From: Enhygromyxa salina
Lineage (GTDB): Bacteria; Myxococcota_A; Polyangia; Nannocystales; Nannocystaceae
Assembly (NCBI RefSeq): GCF_000737335.2
Contig: NZ_JMCC02000039.1
Location: 1-64,000 of the forward strand
DNA: 64,000 nucleotides
Reading direction: 5' to 3'
Part shown: positions 50,554-58,871 of the stretch, piece by piece
Layout of the letters: the number at the start of each line of letters is the position of its first letter
Position numbering within the stretch: position 1 is the first letter of the stretch
The notes under the pieces: generated by a model
What the model was told of the DNA's origin: nothing
The model's database searches: none
Seen by the model: only the letters and a program-made list of their open reading frames with translations
Made by a program: the position numbers and the translations under genes

Positions 50554-51477
50554 ATGCCGGACTCTCTGCTCGACATCATCGAGGACCTGCAAGCACAGCT
50601 CGCCGCTGGGGCCGCGCGCGTCAGCTTGCGGGTGCTCGATCCCGATCACGGCCGCGGCCGGTTTCCGGGTGAGCAGGTCGAGTTCCAGGGCCAGCGCTAC
50701 GTCCACAGGCCGCTGCGTGTGTGGATCGACCTGGCCGACCGGCTGAACCTGCGCTTGATGACGCCCCGGCCGACCGCGGATGGCCACCTCGAGCTGCGCT
50801 TCGAACGGCTGGATCCCGCCGCGAGCTGGCACAACGCCGACCATCCCCGTGACCAGAAAACCGAGAAGTACGGCGTGGGCTCTGGGTTCAGCCGGGTCTC
50901 GAAGCTCGAGGATCCTGGGTTCGTGCTCGACCTCGCCGATGCCCTGGCCCGGGCCAAGCTGGGCCCAACGCCCCGGATCCTCGACATTGGCTGCAACGAC
51001 GCAGACGTGCTCACCCTGATCGCGCGACTGCTGCGACCCAAGCCGACACGCATGGTCGGTGTCGATCACAGTCGCTCGGCGATCGCCCGCGCCCGCGAGC
51101 GGCTGCCCGACCCCGCGCACCGCCTCGTCGAGGCCAACGTCAACAACCTCGCCCAGCTCGAGCCTGGGTTGGGCCGGTTTGATCTCGTGCTCGCGCTGAG
51201 CACCCTGCACAGCCCCGGGGTCGACGACCGCGCGGTCCTGCGCCACATCGTCAAAGATCTGCTCGAGCCCAGCGGCGCGGTCATCATTGGCGTGCCCAAT
51301 TGCCGCTATGTCGATGGCGAGCTGCTCCACGGCGCCCGCACCAAGAACTTCAGCCAGCCCGAGCTCTCATTGATGATCAAGAGCGTGGCCGGATACAAGC
51401 GCTATCTGCAACAACATCGGCGGCGGGTCTACGTGACCGGAAAACATTACCTGCTCATCACGGGCGCGGCGTTGTGA
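50554..51477 (+). CDS. SAM-dependent methyltransferase of an operon with the YiiX-like protein
   Basis: The ATG at 50554 gives 307 residues. The N-terminal ~125 residues form an extra domain with no known relation (SLRVLDPDHGRGRFPG; GQRYVHRPLRVWIDLADRLN). The C-terminal part is a class I methyltransferase: RILDIGCNDADVLTLIARLL (motif I), MVGVDHSRSAIARARERL, and RFDLVLALSTLHSPG. The HADRNAH-like N-terminal segment WHNADHPRDQKTEKYGVGSG is probably the junction. Substrate unknown. The gene is seven bases behind a membrane hydrolase gene and should be co-transcribed with it. Confidence 0.87.
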   Translation: MPDSLLDIIEDLQAQLAAGAARVSLRVLDPDHGRGRFPGEQVEFQGQRYVHRPLRVWIDLADRLNLRLMTPRPTADGHLELRFERLDPAASWHNADHPRDQKTEKYGVGSGFSRVSKLEDPGFVLDLADALARAKLGPTPRILDIGCNDADVLTLIARLLRPKPTRMVGVDHSRSAIARARERLPDPAHRLVEANVNNLAQLEPGLGRFDLVLALSTLHSPGVDDRAVLRHIVKDLLEPSGAVIIGVPNCRYVDGELLHGARTKNFSQPELSLMIKSVAGYKRYLQQHRRRVYVTGKHYLLITGAAL

Positions 51478-51534
51478 AGTGACACCATCATTGTCGCCAG
51501 CCGGCCATGCCCAAATCGCGCGGCGTGGCTGACG

Positions 51535-51969
51535 TCACGACTTGAATCCGCCCTCGAACCCGCGAATTGAGATTGGCCTGCTCCGCTCACGGTCATCAGT
51601 ATCTAGCGGATGCAGGCCCGACGGCAGCGGCAGCGCGTCGCGGCGGGCGGCGATCAACAGCTGATTCTCCACCGCCCACAGCAACGCGCGACCCGCCTCG
51701 CGCGCCAGCTGATCTTGGTGCTCACGCAGGATCCGAGCGGCCTGCATCATGGTCTGCACCGTCCGCGCCTCCGCCTGCGGCTCGACCGAACCCAGCGCGG
51801 ACCCCATCACATCCAGCGCCACCGCGAGCGCGTTGGAGTTACCCGCAGAGTCGAACCGGCGCGCATCATCGATCGCCGCGGCGGCGAGCGTCTCGAACTC
51901 ACCTGGAGCGCTCACCGCAGCGTCGGCGAAATTCGCCAGCGCGCTCAATCCCGTCTCGTCGAGTACCAT
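51535..51969 (-). CDS. Unknown helical protein
   Basis: From the ATG at 51969 the product is 144 residues. The sequence is almost wholly helical (LSALANFADAAVSAPGEFET; AEARTVQTMMQAARILREHQ; AREAGRALLWAVENQLLIAA), without signal peptide or membrane segment. The last 25 residues are polar (HPLDTDDRERSRPISIRGFE). No family is recognised. It lies behind the nitrilase-like gene on the same strand (113-bp gap), in an A/T-richer zone, and may belong to the same unit. An earlier ATG (52017) would add 16 residues. Confidence 0.6.
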   Translation of the reverse strand: MVLDETGLSALANFADAAVSAPGEFETLAAAAIDDARRFDSAGNSNALAVALDVMGSALGSVEPQAEARTVQTMMQAARILREHQDQLAREAGRALLWAVENQLLIAARRDALPLPSGLHPLDTDDRERSRPISIRGFEGGFKS

Positions 51970-52082
51970 GGCCGCACTATGGCAGGCTTCACCCGGGCGC
52001 ACCAGACCAATGTCCACGCGATGATTGTACGCTTTGACACGTGTAAAGCTGTGACTGGTTCAGACCCAATCAATATATTAGC

Positions 52083-53855
52083 TCAACTGCCCATCGCGAG
52101 GTTTGCCTGCTCCGATGCTTGCTCCGACTCAGGGACCACAACTTGCTGCACACCGGTCAGCACCAAGCGCACGGCGGCCCCGTGATCCGAGCGCCCATCG
52201 GCCGTGAACTCCTCTACAAACTCTGCCGCGATCGTGACCACCACCGCGTCGGCGCCAGGCTCTAGGTCGATCTCGCGCGCCCCTTCGGCTGGATCCTTCC
52301 ACAGCGCGACCGTGCGACGGGGCGTCATCCCGGGCGGTACCGAGCGCAGCGCCATACCCAGCGAGGTCACCGTCAAGATCGAGCTGCCTGGATCATCGGC
52401 CAGCACGCTGGCATATCGCCCCGGCCAGCGCGCGCTCAGCTGGGGTCCGTCCATCAGCAGCGCGATCACCAGGTTCGGCCCGACCGCACGAATCACGTCG
52501 GCGACCGGATCCGGCCGGGCGAGGTCCTCGCAGATCAGCGGAGCCATGCACAGCCAAGGGTTCGCGCAGACAAAGTTGATCTCGCGGGGGCGGACCCGCA
52601 TCGGCTCCCACCACAGTCGGCCCGCGTCCAGGCTCTGGCCTAGACCATATTGGGCGATCTGGGCCGCGTCGAGGCGCCAGCGATGGTGTTTGTCTTGATC
52701 ATAGCGCGCGAGGTGTGACGGGTGACGCACGCCCAAATATGCATAGTTGCGCCGGTGCGCACGCACGCCAGCCAGGAAGAAGCCAACCCGATCACCAAGC
52801 GCGGCCTCGGCCGCGTCGACCTCCTCTTCGTTGATCGAGCTCTCGGGCAGGACCACCGCGCTCATCCGGCCGACCTGTCGCTCCGCCGCGGAGACGACCG
52901 CCAGCAGGTTGCGGGCTGGGTCGAAGCGCTGCGTGGGCTCATACTCGAAGAACCCGAACGCGCGCGGATCCACGACCGTGTCGGCGATGCTCGAGGCACG
53001 AAAGTCTTCGGCCTCGACGGTGTACGGCCACGGGATGATCAGCAGGTTGAGTTCATGCGCGCGCTCGCCCGGTAGCAACATCGTGCTGGTCTGCCAATTG
53101 ACCTTCACCTCCGACCGATCAATTGCGAGGTTGTGCGAGAGCGAGCGAATCGTCAGGCCCGTCTGTGGCGTGCGGAGCTTGGGTAATACCCGAATGCGGT
53201 CCGTGCCAAAGTCGCTGACCGTCCCACGATACAGCAACGCCTGCCGCGCCCGCATACCAATGCCGGGCTCGGCGCACGAGCCCGGCACACCAAACCCGGC
53301 GCTGGCCACGTCCGCGTGGGCGTGGAGTTCGAGCATGGCTTGACACAGCGGCCACGCTTCAGGTTCGGCCAGGCCCGCGACCGGCGCGTCAAAGTTGGCT
53401 TCGAGCAACCGACACAGCGCCTCGATTGTGCTCCCCGGTCCGCTGGGTGGGCCATTCTCGCGGTCGGCCTCAATACCCGGGGAGGGCCGCCCGCCGCTCG
53501 GGGTTCGGCGCCTCTCTTGGGTCTCGGCGAAGCCTCGCCAAGCTCGCGAGGTGTACTCGAGGTGGGCTTGCCAGCGGGCGCGACGGAGCTCCGCGTGATC
53601 GTGGGTGCTGGCGCCCCGACGTCGGCGCCGCGGGACGTCGTCATAGGCGCCATCGAGCTGCTGGGGGCCCAAGTCGGGCGGCCACTGGTGCTCGCTGGCT
53701 TCGCTGTGCGGAGAGATCACCAGCCGGTACGCGCCGCTGTCCGCCAGCACAACAGAGGTAAACGCGAACACATCAGGCGGCCACGCTGGGCGCAGCTGCC
53801 AAGCACGCTCACCCGCGATCTCTCGCCATGCCTCGCCAATTGTCTTGCCACTCAT
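52083..53855 (-). CDS. Nitrilase-superfamily protein with unknown N-terminal domain
   Basis: The ATG at 53855 gives 590 residues. The C-terminal half is a carbon-nitrogen hydrolase domain (about 265-550) with the catalytic triad in place: Glu338 in VVLPESSIN, Lys389 in YDQDKHHRWRLD, Cys442 in MAPLICEDLARPDP. The N-terminal ~250 residues are of unknown family and polar. The conserved block around the Cys (ICEDLARPDPVADVIRAVGP; ALLMDGPQLSARWPGRYA) recalls, from memory, the nitrilase part fused to reverse transcriptases in the defence-associated DRT1/UG1 group; here no reverse transcriptase part is present. Lower GC around its ends suggests acquisition. Enzyme substrate unknown. Confidence 0.8.
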   Translation of the reverse strand: MSGKTIGEAWREIAGERAWQLRPAWPPDVFAFTSVVLADSGAYRLVISPHSEASEHQWPPDLGPQQLDGAYDDVPRRRRRGASTHDHAELRRARWQAHLEYTSRAWRGFAETQERRRTPSGGRPSPGIEADRENGPPSGPGSTIEALCRLLEANFDAPVAGLAEPEAWPLCQAMLELHAHADVASAGFGVPGSCAEPGIGMRARQALLYRGTVSDFGTDRIRVLPKLRTPQTGLTIRSLSHNLAIDRSEVKVNWQTSTMLLPGERAHELNLLIIPWPYTVEAEDFRASSIADTVVDPRAFGFFEYEPTQRFDPARNLLAVVSAAERQVGRMSAVVLPESSINEEEVDAAEAALGDRVGFFLAGVRAHRRNYAYLGVRHPSHLARYDQDKHHRWRLDAAQIAQYGLGQSLDAGRLWWEPMRVRPREINFVCANPWLCMAPLICEDLARPDPVADVIRAVGPNLVIALLMDGPQLSARWPGRYASVLADDPGSSILTVTSLGMALRSVPPGMTPRRTVALWKDPAEGAREIDLEPGADAVVVTIAAEFVEEFTADGRSDHGAAVRLVLTGVQQVVVPESEQASEQANLAMGS

Positions 53856-54290
53856 GCGCGACCTCCGATTACCGTTTGTGCGGTCTGGTCTCGACCAAAC
53901 CTCGCCCGCCGCTGACAGGTGCTGTTCACCAACGCACCAAGCCAACGCGTGAATCAATATTAGACGATTGAGACTACGCTTTGACTCGGTCAATTGCACG
54001 TGGCACGAACCGCCATCTCCGCGAAACCTCATGACTTTTTTGCCACGCCAACCTCTGGACTCGCAAATGTTTATTGCAATGTCACTCGGCACACTCGACT
54101 AGCGATTGGGCATTTGGCGATGACCACGAGTTCGCCCTCCCCTCGCGGTTGGCGAGCTTGCTCGCGCGCTGGCGGGCAGGCGGGCGTCCCGACCCGACGC
54201 CAGGTATGGGAATTTGTCGCCGCAGCGGTGCCTGCGACGCCACACGCGGCCACGCTGACAGCCGGCCCCGCGATTGGCTATGATCCCGCC
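53856..54290. other. Intergenic region, locally A/T-rich
   Basis: This 435-bp gap lies between divergent genes. The part 53955-54090 is clearly richer in A/T (caatattag, gacttttttgcc, gtttattgcaatgtc) than the rest of the window and probably holds promoters. No small gene or RNA gene was recognised. Confidence 0.45.
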
Positions 54291-54920
54291 ATGCCCGGGC
54301 TTCGGATCCTGACCGTGGCGCCGCTCGTGTCAGAGCGGGACGGAGTGCTGCGCGCTCGGACCTCGCTCCTGCTTCAGTTGCTGACGCTGGGCGCGGCCGT
54401 CCGTGAGGTCATCGTGGATCGTCGCTCGCGCTATGTGATCATCAGCCAGCGCGTGCTGTGGCTATTTCGGCGTCGGCGGGTCATTCCATTTCGTATGATC
54501 AAGCGAATCACCTATGACTATGACAGCACGGTGACATCTGCACATCGCACCATGCAAGGGACCTTGGTCGGCGACGAGATCGAGCGATTTGATGTGGGGC
54601 TCGTGATCTGTGCGCGCGAGGACGTCCCGGCTACCCACGCACATGTGCATGAAGAGCATGTTCCATTATTTAGCTTCCGGGGTGAGGGCAGCTCTCGCTA
54701 CTTCAGCTTCTCGGCCGACTTCGAGGGCGCTCAAGAGCAGCTCTCGCGCAACTATGTCGAGCGGCTGCGCGCGCTGATCGGGGTGTCGTTCGGCAACGAG
54801 CTCGAGCAGGTCACGGACAGCGGGGGGCGCAAGTGGAGCTGCGCTGGCTGTGGGCGGCCGGGGCCGCCGCGACCGGGGCGGTGCTACTACTGCGGTCAGG
54901 AGCTGCAAGCAGCGAAGTAG
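54291..54920 (+). CDS. Unknown protein with C-terminal zinc ribbon
   Basis: From the ATG at 54291 the product is 209 residues. About residues 20-165 look like a single beta-rich domain (REVIVDRRSRYVIISQRVLW, RVIPFRMIKRITYDYDS, GEGSSRYFSFSADFEGAQEQ) with a possible PH-like plan. The C-terminal 30 residues form a zinc ribbon with two CxxC pairs (CAGCGRPGPPRPGRCYYCGQ). No transmembrane segment. Function unknown; adaptor-like. Its TAG is two bases from the stop of the convergent lipoprotein gene. Confidence 0.7.
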   Translation: MPGLRILTVAPLVSERDGVLRARTSLLLQLLTLGAAVREVIVDRRSRYVIISQRVLWLFRRRRVIPFRMIKRITYDYDSTVTSAHRTMQGTLVGDEIERFDVGLVICAREDVPATHAHVHEEHVPLFSFRGEGSSRYFSFSADFEGAQEQLSRNYVERLRALIGVSFGNELEQVTDSGGRKWSCAGCGRPGPPRPGRCYYCGQELQAAK

Positions 54921-54922
54921 CG

Positions 54923-56155
54923 CTACTGGGGCTCGAGCTTGGCGCAGCCAGCGAGGTCGGCGGTGCCGCTGTTGGTCGGGATCGGGTCGGCGTACAGCAG
55001 GGTCTCGTCGAGCAGCGGCGGCGCCGCGAGATCGAGCATGAAGATGTCGTCCTCGCCGCGAATGTCCATTGCCACGATCTGACTCGCCTCACCCACGAAC
55101 ACGATGCCAGCCGCGTAGATGTTGTCGGGGCCCTCGACCGAGGAGATGACGGTTGCCGTGGCGGGGTTCACCTCGAGGTAGCGGCTGAGCGGCTCCGGCG
55201 GCGGCGGACCGGGCTCGTTGGCCGAGATGAACATGGCCCCATCGAAGCGGAACGCCACGTCGCTGACGTGGATCGACCACACCATGACCGGCTCGCCGTT
55301 CTCGGTGAGCACCGTGGGTCCATCGATGATCTCACCCGACATGGGGTTGATCTGCGCAATGCTGACCTGGGTGGTCGCGTTCAGCTCGTAGGTGTCGAAC
55401 ACGGTGACCCACAGATCTCCGCCGTCGTTCATGGCCGCGCCCATGACCCAGACGCCGAGGCTGGGTCCCACTGGCGAGAGCTCGCCCGTGGTGGCGTTCA
55501 CCGACACGAGCTGGCTGCCCGCGCCCAGATCCTCGGTGTTGCCCGCGAACCCGAGCAGGGCGTTGTTTGGATCGGTGTACATGGCGTCGAGGTGACGCGG
55601 CTCGCCGTTCATTGTCGTCTCGGGGCTGAGCGCGATGTGGGTTCCGTCAACCGACAAAGTCGCGAGCCGGCAGACGTTGGCGACCGGGCTGGGCTGGCCG
55701 AAGGGCGCACCCGGGGACGCGCACTGGACCGCGTTGAACCCGGAGATGCAAGCTTCGCCCGCCTCGAGGCATAGGAAGCCGCACTCGATCACGCAATTCG
55801 AGGCGCAGCCATCGGAGGGCTCGCCGTTTCCGTCGTCGCAGGCCTCGCCCGGGTCGATCACGCTGTTGCCACACAGCTCGTCGCCGTCCCCGTCCCCGTC
55901 TCCGTCTCCGTCGCCGTCGCCGTCGCCGTCCCCGTCCCCGTCCCCGTCCCCGTCCCCGTCCCCGTCTCCGTCTCCGTCCCCGTCGCCGTCGCCGTCCCCG
56001 TCCCCGTCGCCCATGGTCGCGCCATCGGTCGCCGTCTCGGAGCCCGTCGACCCGTTGTCCGCCGTCGTCGTCGTCGAGCGGCCGTCGTCGCCACAACCGG
56101 TGAGCATGTGAAGGAACACCGCGGCGTGGACAAGGCACACAGATTTGCGCTGCAT
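54923..56155 (-). CDS. Lipoprotein with long (Gly-Asp)n run and DUF4215-type repeat
   Basis: The 410-residue product starts with a lipoprotein signal (VHAAVFLHMLTGC). It continues with a Thr/Ser-rich stretch and about 21 consecutive Gly-Asp pairs (DNA hexamers at about 55881-56010). Next comes a single Myxococcus cysteine-rich (DUF4215) repeat: CGNSVIDPGEACDDGNGEPS plus DGCASNC. The remaining ~270 residues look like a seven-bladed-propeller-type repeat region (LATLSVDGTHIAL, LGFAGNTEDLGAGSQLVSVN, GDLWVTVFDTYELNA, AAGIVFVGEASQIVAMDIRG). Probably exposed on the surface, function unknown. The run length can change by slippage without breaking the frame. Confidence 0.8.
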   Translation of the reverse strand: MQRKSVCLVHAAVFLHMLTGCGDDGRSTTTTADNGSTGSETATDGATMGDGDGDGDGDGDGDGDGDGDGDGDGDGDGDGDGDGDGDGDGDGDELCGNSVIDPGEACDDGNGEPSDGCASNCVIECGFLCLEAGEACISGFNAVQCASPGAPFGQPSPVANVCRLATLSVDGTHIALSPETTMNGEPRHLDAMYTDPNNALLGFAGNTEDLGAGSQLVSVNATTGELSPVGPSLGVWVMGAAMNDGGDLWVTVFDTYELNATTQVSIAQINPMSGEIIDGPTVLTENGEPVMVWSIHVSDVAFRFDGAMFISANEPGPPPPEPLSRYLEVNPATATVISSVEGPDNIYAAGIVFVGEASQIVAMDIRGEDDIFMLDLAAPPLLDETLLYADPIPTNSGTADLAGCAKLEPQ

Positions 56156-56259
56156 CGGCCCATCCTACCTGCCGAGGTTCGAGCGAACAGGGCGAAACGA
56201 CGGGAGCGGAAGATCGCCAAGCGCAACGGCCGCGACGGTGGCGTATCGCTCTCGCGCGC

Positions 56260-56826
56260 TCACTTGTTGCCCACTGTGGAGCCGGGCGTCGCCTTCGGAT
56301 CAACAACATGGACGAGGTCGACGAGGTTCCACTGCCCAGCGTTGCGATACAGCCGCTTGCCAAGTCGCGGGTAGTCGCCGACATCGTGGGTCAGACGTTG
56401 ACCAATGACCAAGCAGCGCAGCGGCTCCGGGCCGGGGTTGTGCAGCACGTGGGCCGGCCCGCCCGCAGGCATCCCAACGAAGTCACCCGACTCGAGCTCG
56501 AAGGTCTGCTCGTCGAGGGTCAGCAGCGCGCGACCGCTGAGCACGTAGACGCACTCATCTTCGTGGTGATGCAGGTGGTACTCCGTTGACTCGGCGCCCA
56601 CGGGGATCTCGACGTGGTGAACGCCCAGGCCGGTCAGCCCGGTCGCGTCACCCAGCGACTTGTTGGTGCGGCGGGCGTTGTCGTTGAGGAAGTGGACCTT
56701 GGCGACGCCCGGCATCGCGTCGATCTGGGCGCGGCGAAGGATGCAGCGGGCCACGTCGTGGGGGTTGGTGGGGGTGGTGTCGGTGGTGCTCACGGCGGGC
56801 GAAAACTTAGCATTTTCCAAAACCAT
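56260..56826 (-). CDS. Cupin-domain protein
   Basis: The ATG at 56826 gives 188 residues; a GTG at 56793 is an alternative start. The cupin core (about 75-150) has the two motifs: STEYHLHHHEDECVYVLSGR (metal-binding His/His/Glu) and DFVGMPAGGPAHVLHNPG (second His). The preceding region (RAQIDAMPGVAKVHFLNDNA; GDATGLTGLGVHHVEIPVGA) is typical of single-domain cupins with unknown function. Possibly binds a metal and a small molecule; enzyme activity not predictable. The divergent methyltransferase gene begins 52 bp away. Confidence 0.85.
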   Translation of the reverse strand: MVLENAKFSPAVSTTDTTPTNPHDVARCILRRAQIDAMPGVAKVHFLNDNARRTNKSLGDATGLTGLGVHHVEIPVGAESTEYHLHHHEDECVYVLSGRALLTLDEQTFELESGDFVGMPAGGPAHVLHNPGPEPLRCLVIGQRLTHDVGDYPRLGKRLYRNAGQWNLVDLVHVVDPKATPGSTVGNK

Positions 56827-56877
56827 GCTCCGCGCCCTGAGGTGCATCGGCCTGGCGCAGTCCCTATACTCGGCGCA

Positions 56878-57840
56878 GTGCCTGCTCCGACCACACACGC
56901 GCGCGCCCTCGCGCTGATCGCTGCGTGGACCGTGGCTGCCTGCTCCAGCCCCGACACCTCGAAGCCCAAATCGGCCGAGGCCACCCCCGCCGCAGCGCCC
57001 GATCCCAGCCCCATGGCGACGGTCGAGGTCGATCCAAACACGCCCGTCGAGGTCCAGGGCAGCCGCATGTACCTCAACCCCGATGACGCGATCATCAGCA
57101 AGATCATCGCCCGCGATCACATCTGGGAGCCGCGCGAGACCATGTTGTTTCGCGCGGCGATCGGTCCGGGCGACGTCGTCATCGATGTCGGCGCCAACAT
57201 TGGCTACTACACGCTGCTAGCGGCGCGCACGGTCGGCGACGCCGGCCACGTGTTCGCGTTCGAGCCCGATCCCGAGGCGTTTGCGATCCTCGAGCGCAAC
57301 GTGAAGCTCAACGGCTATGAAAACGTGACGCTCGTGCCCAAGGCGCTCGGGGCCACAGACGGCACCCTTCAGCTCTACCTGCACCGCACCAACCGGGGCG
57401 ACCACCGAATCTACGATCCCTCCGGCAAGCGCGAGTCCGTGGACATTCAGATGATCCGCCTCGACGATTTCCTGGTCGATCACGCCGGCCCCGTCGACTT
57501 CATCAAGATCGACACGCAAGGCGCCGAGTGCAAGATCCTCGCGGGCGCGGCCGCGACCTTGCGCGCCCACGCCGAGACCGCGATCGTGATGGAGTTCTCG
57601 CCCAAATTCTTGGCGGAGATCGGCGACGACGCTGCGACCTGCCTGGGCGAGCTGTCCGCGTTGGGCTACAGCTTCGAGGACATCCTCGAGTGGGAGCAAC
57701 GCATCGCCCCGAGCACGCCTGCCGCCCTGCTCGCGGCCTACCCCGCGAGCAAGAAGGCGTTCACCAACCTGTTTCTCCCGGCTCGCCAGCCCCGCCACGA
57801 CCGGACAGCGGCGATCGCCAAGGCCCGCCAACCGAGCTAG
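56878..57840 (+). CDS. FkbM-family methyltransferase with lipoprotein signal
   Basis: From the GTG at 56878 the product is 320 residues. The N-terminus reads ARALALIAAWTVAACSS, a good lipoprotein signal with lipobox VAAC, and is followed by a Pro/Ala-rich linker. The C-terminal ~250 residues are a FkbM-type SAM-dependent methyltransferase: VVIDVGANIGYYTLLAARTV (motif I), HVFAFEPDPEAFAILERNVK, and VDFIKIDTQGAECKILAGAA. If the signal is real, a SAM-dependent enzyme would sit outside the cytoplasm, which is odd. A start at ATG 57013 (MATVEVDPNT) would give a cytosolic enzyme of 275 residues, but the sequence upstream keeps coding character. Convergent with, and overlapping by three bases, the Rieske gene. 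Confidence 0.82.
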   Translation: MPAPTTHARALALIAAWTVAACSSPDTSKPKSAEATPAAAPDPSPMATVEVDPNTPVEVQGSRMYLNPDDAIISKIIARDHIWEPRETMLFRAAIGPGDVVIDVGANIGYYTLLAARTVGDAGHVFAFEPDPEAFAILERNVKLNGYENVTLVPKALGATDGTLQLYLHRTNRGDHRIYDPSGKRESVDIQMIRLDDFLVDHAGPVDFIKIDTQGAECKILAGAAATLRAHAETAIVMEFSPKFLAEIGDDAATCLGELSALGYSFEDILEWEQRIAPSTPAALLAAYPASKKAFTNLFLPARQPRHDRTAAIAKARQPS

Positions 57841-58853
57841 CTAGCGCGCTTGGCCACGAGCGGGAGCTGCGGGTAGAACTGCCGACACCAGCTCCGGTAG
57901 CGACCGACGGGGCCATCACCCTTGGCCAGCGCGGGCGGGTCAACATAGAGTTTGTTACGCCAGACCTCGAAGTCCTGCGTGAGGTCGTGGCAGAACTCGT
58001 CAAACGCAAACTTTTGAATCACCCGAGACGCGACCCCCCGGGGCAGCAGCCCCAACGCAGCGCTCGCCCGATAGGGCCGCGCATGCACGGTCGTCGTGCA
58101 CGCAGCACGCAGCTCGCACTTGTCGGCTTCGGTTGGCGTACACAGCACCCAAAACCGCAGCCTGACGTCGCGCCGCTGCTCGTGGACCTCGACGTGCGAG
58201 AAACCCAGGCCATGCACGTGAACGCGAAATTCGGCCCGGTTCTCCGCCGTGCGACTCAGGCCAAACCCGCTGCGCGACATCCCGTAGCGAATCGTCAGAT
58301 ACGCGCCTTCGGTCTTCAGCGGCTCGAGGACTTCGACATCTCGATAGTGGTGAACCTCGCCCAAGTGCCCGAGATCCACGCTGTTCTCTGTGGTCTCTTG
58401 CGGGTGGGTGGAGAGCTCCCAGGTCTGGGTTTGCATCGGCAGCCACGTGTCTAGATCGTAAGTGGGGATCTGAAAGCTCGGCGGCCGCCCGCGCTGATCG
58501 TGCCAAACCAAGATCACGCCGTTGCGCTCGCAGGTGTGCCACGAGCGCGTTGCACACTTGGGTGGAATCTTGGTCGCATAGGGCGTCGAGATGCAGGCAC
58601 CGTCAGGCGCGAAGCGAAACCCATGAAACGGGCAGCGCACGGCGTCACCGTCGACCCGACCGCCGTGGCCAAGGTGCGCGCCCATGTGCGGGCAGTGTGC
58701 GTCAATCACCGCCACCTGCCCGGACTCCGTGCGGAACACGACGACGTCGCGGTCGAACAAGCGACGCGCCTGAAGCTGCCCGGCCGCGAGCTCGGTCGAG
58801 AAACAGACCGCGAACCACCCGTCGGGGTTGGGAAGCGAGGCGTACTTCGTCAT
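57837..58853 (-). CDS. Rieske [2Fe-2S] oxygenase, KshA/Neverland-like
   Basis: The ATG at 58853 gives 338 residues. Rieske motif CPHMGAHLGHGG ... CPFHGFRF (about 55-85) binds the [2Fe-2S] cluster. The catalytic mononuclear iron site is seen in TENSVDLGHLGEVHHYRDVE (about 160-178), which fits the E-N-x-x-D-x-x-H-x4-H pattern of KshA and of the cholesterol-7-desaturases DAF-36/Neverland. The C-terminal helices follow as usual. Sterol or steroid substrates are likely from the family; Nannocystineae are known to make sterols. The electron-transfer partner is not nearby. The gene is convergent with the FkbM methyltransferase gene. Confidence 0.88.
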   Translation of the reverse strand: MTKYASLPNPDGWFAVCFSTELAAGQLQARRLFDRDVVVFRTESGQVAVIDAHCPHMGAHLGHGGRVDGDAVRCPFHGFRFAPDGACISTPYATKIPPKCATRSWHTCERNGVILVWHDQRGRPPSFQIPTYDLDTWLPMQTQTWELSTHPQETTENSVDLGHLGEVHHYRDVEVLEPLKTEGAYLTIRYGMSRSGFGLSRTAENRAEFRVHVHGLGFSHVEVHEQRRDVRLRFWVLCTPTEADKCELRAACTTTVHARPYRASAALGLLPRGVASRVIQKFAFDEFCHDLTQDFEVWRNKLYVDPPALAKGDGPVGRYRSWCRQFYPQLPLVAKRAS

Positions 58854-58871
58854 CGCGGCAGCCAATCTAGC

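Noticed and set aside
55881..56010. Long plus-strand Pro-Ser (SPSPSP) frame across the hexamer repeat
   Set aside because: It is the antisense reading of the Gly-Asp run of the lipoprotein gene; no start, signal or domain supports it.
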